From positions 1 to 15,469 of the forward strand of contig JAISBK010000069.1 of assembly GCA_031266255.1 (NCBI GenBank): 15,469 nucleotides of DNA, in the 5' to 3' direction. The stretch's first letter is position 1, and the number at the start of each line of letters is the position of its first letter. The DNA is from Treponema sp. (GTDB lineage Bacteria > Spirochaetota > Spirochaetia > Treponematales > Breznakiellaceae). The position numbers and the translations under genes were made by a program. Shown here piece by piece: positions 13,227 to 15,469 of the stretch. The notes beneath the pieces were generated by a model. It was not told where the DNA came from. It worked only from the letters and a program-made list of their open reading frames with translations, and searched no databases.

Positions 13227-13634
13227 ATGAGAATAGCAGTGATCAGCGCTCCGGCGCAATCCAAGGGGGTTCCTGAGTATGTGAAGGCCCTGGCAAAAGG
13301 TATGGAATCCATGGGACACCAGGTAGATATTCTTGATGCGTGGACTGAAGATGGATCCAGACTTCCAGCCTATCGTTATATCGCGGTGAGCGCTGAAGCA
13401 CAATCCTGGTTTAGCAGTAAGATGCCTGAGGCAGTGACGAAGATACTGTCTATGGGTAACCGGCTCATCGGCATAAAAGGAGCTGCTTTTCTTAAAAAAA
13501 ACGGACCGTTTACCACCAAAGCCCTCACCAATTTGATGCGGGCCATGGAAAAAGAAGGGATGATGGTTAATTGGAGTGAGGTTCTCCTCAATGCTCCTCA
13601 CGCGGAATCTCTGGGGAAACGAATCGGAGCATGA
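13227..13634 (+). CDS. Hypothetical protein with flavodoxin-like alpha/beta pattern
   Basis: I do not recognise a named family for this 135-residue protein. The opening strand MRIAVISAP, a loop with Ser/Gly, a helix (about 16-30), a second strand QVDILDAW (32-39), and later YIAVSAEAQ (51-59) and RLIGIKGAAF (79-88) give the alternating order of a flavodoxin-like fold. The phosphate loop lacks the dense Ser/Thr of true flavodoxins, so flavin binding is uncertain. No signal peptide or membrane helix is seen. GGGGT is well placed upstream. It is followed 16 bp later by the J-domain gene and may share its transcript. An A8 run lies at 13494-13501 in frame. Confidence 0.75.
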   Translation: MRIAVISAPAQSKGVPEYVKALAKGMESMGHQVDILDAWTEDGSRLPAYRYIAVSAEAQSWFSSKMPEAVTKILSMGNRLIGIKGAAFLKKNGPFTTKALTNLMRAMEKEGMMVNWSEVLLNAPHAESLGKRIGA

Positions 13635-13650
13635 TGGGATGTGAAGAGGT

Positions 13651-14427
13651 GTGGAAAATTATTACAACCTGCTGGGAATAGATCAAAATGCTTCTTCTAA
13701 GGATATTAAGCGGGCATTTCGTGAGCAAGCGAAACGGCTGCATCCCGATATTGCGGGAAAATCCGGGGAAGCGGAGATGCGAAAGCTCCTGTGTGCGTAT
13801 GAGGTGCTCTCCGACCAAGAGCGACGCTATGAATACGATAGAGCCTATAGCCGTCTCGTCAAGCGGGTTGACTTTGATTATCGGACCTTCTTGGAATCCC
13901 AAACAGAGGATCCGGCGAGTCAGGCAAAACTGGTGTTCTTTGATCTCCTGCACTTGGACGAGGAGCACGCCCTAGGGGTGTGGAGAACTCAAGGGGGCTT
14001 GGCCTTCCCTATGGAGCAATACCTTAACCGGGAAGACTGGATGGACTGCACCTTTATCCTGGCAGAGGAGTTGGAGAAGCGGCACTGTTATTATGAAGCA
14101 TTTATGCTCCTGGTTAACCTGGTTCGGGAAGAACGGCGGCGGCCCTATTTCCGGCATTTTATGAGCGATATTGAGGGCTTCTTGAAAGAGCTGGTCAGGC
14201 TCAGGCTCAAATCTGCAGTAGATGAAGAAACGTATGTGGAGTGTATAGAAACGCTCCTGGAACTGGGTTTTTCCTCTCGGGATGAGGCTCGGTGGATGCG
14301 TTCTATGGCAGAGGCTTTGGTCCAGATGGGAAACATGGACGCTGCCAAAGGGGTATTCCAGGAAGCCTTGAAGCGGGATCCGGCCCTTCCCAATGTAGTG
14401 CAGCTCAAGCGGAAACTCAAGGTATAG
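13651..14427 (+). CDS. J-domain co-chaperone with TPR-like C-terminus
   Basis: The first 65 or so residues of this 258-residue protein are a J domain: YYNLLGIDQNASSKDIKRAF, the HPD motif at 31-33 that stimulates Hsp70 (DnaK), and ayEVLSDQERRYEYDRAY-type helix IV. There is no Gly/Phe region, zinc-finger domain or DnaJ C-terminal substrate domain, so this is a class III J protein rather than DnaJ. The remaining 190 residues are helical and end in LVQMGNMDAAKGVFQEALKRDP (about 223-244), which looks like a TPR unit, suggesting a partner-binding role. The start must be the GTG at 13651, because an in-frame TGA lies at 13642 and no ATG occurs before the J domain. AAGAGG sits only one base before that GTG, an unusually tight spacing; GGGA at 13636-13639 is an alternative. 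Confidence 0.88.
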   Translation: MENYYNLLGIDQNASSKDIKRAFREQAKRLHPDIAGKSGEAEMRKLLCAYEVLSDQERRYEYDRAYSRLVKRVDFDYRTFLESQTEDPASQAKLVFFDLLHLDEEHALGVWRTQGGLAFPMEQYLNREDWMDCTFILAEELEKRHCYYEAFMLLVNLVREERRRPYFRHFMSDIEGFLKELVRLRLKSAVDEETYVECIETLLELGFSSRDEARWMRSMAEALVQMGNMDAAKGVFQEALKRDPALPNVVQLKRKLKV

Positions 14428-14432
14428 GGGTG

Positions 14433-14444
14433 TATACGCGTATA
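14433..14444. repeat. 12-bp perfect palindrome upstream of map
   Basis: TATACGCGTATA reads the same on both strands and lies 49 bases before the map start. It is followed by two similar stretches, CGTATAAAGG (14440-14449) and CGTATTAAAG (14459-14468). It could be an operator or part of a promoter, but there is no recognisable -35/-10 pair and no known site it matches. Confidence 0.4.
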
Positions 14445-14493
14445 AAGGTATGCATAAACGTATTAAAGCAGAAAAATAGGAAAATAGAACAAC

Positions 14494-15294
14494 ATGATTC
14501 GCTTAAAGAATGAGAAACAGATCGAGGGTATCCGTACTTCCTGCCGTATGCTTTCTGCCATGTACCGGGAATTGGTTCCCCTGGTTACTCCGGGGGTTGA
14601 AACCCTAGAACTGGAAAGATGGGCTCAAAACTGGATCAAAAAGGCAGGGGGGAAGCCTGCTTTTTTAGGATATGGCCCCAGGGAAAATCCATTTCCTGCG
14701 GTATTGTGTATTTCCATCAACCATGAGGTGATCCACGGACTGCCTTCTAAACAACGGATCGCCCAGGGAGACCTGGTATCCCTGGACAGCGGTATTGAAT
14801 TGGGCGGTTTCATCAGTGATCAGGCAATCACGGTTGAGGTAGGAACGGTAAGTGAGGCCGCTCATAAACTCAACATGGTTACTCAGGAATGTTTATACAA
14901 GGGCATCGCTGCAGCCAAGGCTGGAGACCGGCTTTTGCAGATCGCCCGGGCAGTGCATAGCCATGCAGTTTCCCAAGGCTATGGGGTGGTGCATCAATAC
15001 TGCGGTCATGGGGTGGGCTTTGATCTCCATGAAGATCCCCAGGTGTCCAATCAGCCCCGAGGACCCAATCCCCGGATGGTAGGGGGCCTGGTGATTGCCA
15101 TAGAACCGATGATCAACCTGGGTACTGGAGATGTGGATGTGCTGGAGAATGGATGGACTGTGGTTACCGCAGACCGCAAGCTCTCCGCGCACTGGGAACA
15201 CACCGTGGCGGTTTTCAAAGACCATACAGAACTATTAACCGAGCCTATCTCCTGCGGGGGGCAACGCGAGTGCCCGATAGTTTGCGCAAGGTAG
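14494..15294 (+). CDS. map: Type I methionine aminopeptidase
   Basis: This 266-residue enzyme removes the initiator methionine from new proteins. All five metal ligands are visible: Asp98 (SLDSG), Asp109 (ISDQ), His172 (CGHGVG), Glu204 (AIEPM) and Glu235 (HWEHT), together with His81 in NHEVIHGLP. The fold matches type I enzymes without an N-terminal SH3 or zinc-finger extension. After the usual end (VFKDHTELLT, 240-249) the frame continues for about 17 residues with three cysteines (254, 260, 264). AGGA lies about 12 bases upstream of the ATG, on the long side. The gene begins 66 bp after the J-domain gene and ends 14 bp before the next one. Confidence 0.96.
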   Translation: MIRLKNEKQIEGIRTSCRMLSAMYRELVPLVTPGVETLELERWAQNWIKKAGGKPAFLGYGPRENPFPAVLCISINHEVIHGLPSKQRIAQGDLVSLDSGIELGGFISDQAITVEVGTVSEAAHKLNMVTQECLYKGIAAAKAGDRLLQIARAVHSHAVSQGYGVVHQYCGHGVGFDLHEDPQVSNQPRGPNPRMVGGLVIAIEPMINLGTGDVDVLENGWTVVTADRKLSAHWEHTVAVFKDHTELLTEPISCGGQRECPIVCAR

Positions 15295-15308
15295 GAACAA
15301 AGGGACGT

Positions 15309-15469
15309 ATGCCGCTTCCTCGTACTACGCCGTATTCATGTCGTTCCCCCGCAGGGGTGGCTTTTGTCGTGGTGTCGTTGATCCTCTGGGGGGTCTTGCC
15401 TGTTTACTGGCATCTCCTTACGCCCATCAATTCGTTCCATATTCTGGCGTTAAGGATCCTCTTTTCCGC
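15309..15469 (+). CDS. rarD: RarD/EamA-family transporter, N-terminal fragment cut by window edge
   Basis: Only 53 codons are present. A short basic N-terminus is followed by the hydrophobic helix GVAFVVVSLILWGVLPVYWH (16-35) and by ILALRILFS (45-53). The W-G-x-x-P-x-Y-W pattern and the following R-x-x-x-S at the start of the next helix are typical of RarD, a ten-helix drug/metabolite-superfamily permease of unclear substrate (the name comes from chloramphenicol sensitivity in Pseudomonas). GGGA lies close upstream of the ATG. The gene probably follows map on the same transcript. Family membership is fairly sure; RarD as opposed to another EamA protein is less so. Confidence 0.72.
   Translation, partial: MPLPRTTPYSCRSPAGVAFVVVSLILWGVLPVYWHLLTPINSFHILALRILFS

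Noticed and set aside
13491..13504. A_AAA_AAC slippery heptamer in frame in the hypothetical gene
   Set aside because: It is in the correct phase for -1 slippage, but no stable downstream structure or extended alternative frame is visible, so Lys-Lys-Asn coding is the simpler explanation.
1..15469. A mobile element, defence system or CRISPR array
   Set aside because: All genes are housekeeping, intergenic gaps are short, and no transposase, integrase, spaced repeats or terminal inverted repeats were seen.

Overview
The window reads as a chromosomal segment of a spirochaete, most likely a Treponema-lineage organism of medium GC. The evidence is a complete bacterial V/A-type (not F-type) ATPase operon, a lone PtsN-type IIA protein, an L27 that begins directly at MARKRGG, and the rplU-prp-rpmA-obg-nadD gene set. 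The genus is an inference from protein flavour and gene content; no rRNA or other decisive marker is present.

Left arm, minus strand (2932 down to 1): a promoter at about 2903-2932 drives rplU (L21), prp (cysteine protease of the L27-processing family), rpmA (L27), obg (ribosome-assembly GTPase) and a gene running off the left edge. That last gene joins a complete NadD domain (NAD synthesis) to the start of a YqeK-type HD hydrolase. Genes abut or overlap (prp/rpmA by 23 bp, obg/nadD by ATGA), except for a 110-bp spacer between rpmA and obg.

Centre, plus strand (2968 to 13155): a divergent promoter precedes secG, ptsN and nine V/A-ATPase genes in the order G-like, C, I, K, F, E, A, B, D, followed by a universal-stress-protein gene that overlaps atpD. 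Most junctions are 4-bp overlaps or gaps of a few bases; the largest gap is 39 bp. The block looks like one transcription unit linking the Sec channel, a phosphotransfer regulator and a rotary ion pump/ATP synthase. A, B, D and F form the head and central shaft, E plus the G-like protein the peripheral stalks, C the shaft-to-ring connector, and I plus the K ring the membrane ion path.

Right arm, plus strand (13156 to 15469): a small flavodoxin-fold-like protein of unknown function, a J-domain protein with a TPR-like C-terminus, type I methionine aminopeptidase, and the first 53 codons of a RarD/EamA-family transporter cut by the right edge.

No tRNA, rRNA, CRISPR array, insertion sequence or phage gene was seen, and no convincing rho-independent terminator. 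This is core housekeeping DNA. The most notable points are the NadD-YqeK fusion, Prp beside an L27 with no cleavable extension, poly-G tracts inside obg and atpA, a duplicated ribosome-binding segment before secG, and the unusual ATPase gene order with flanking ptsN and usp genes.
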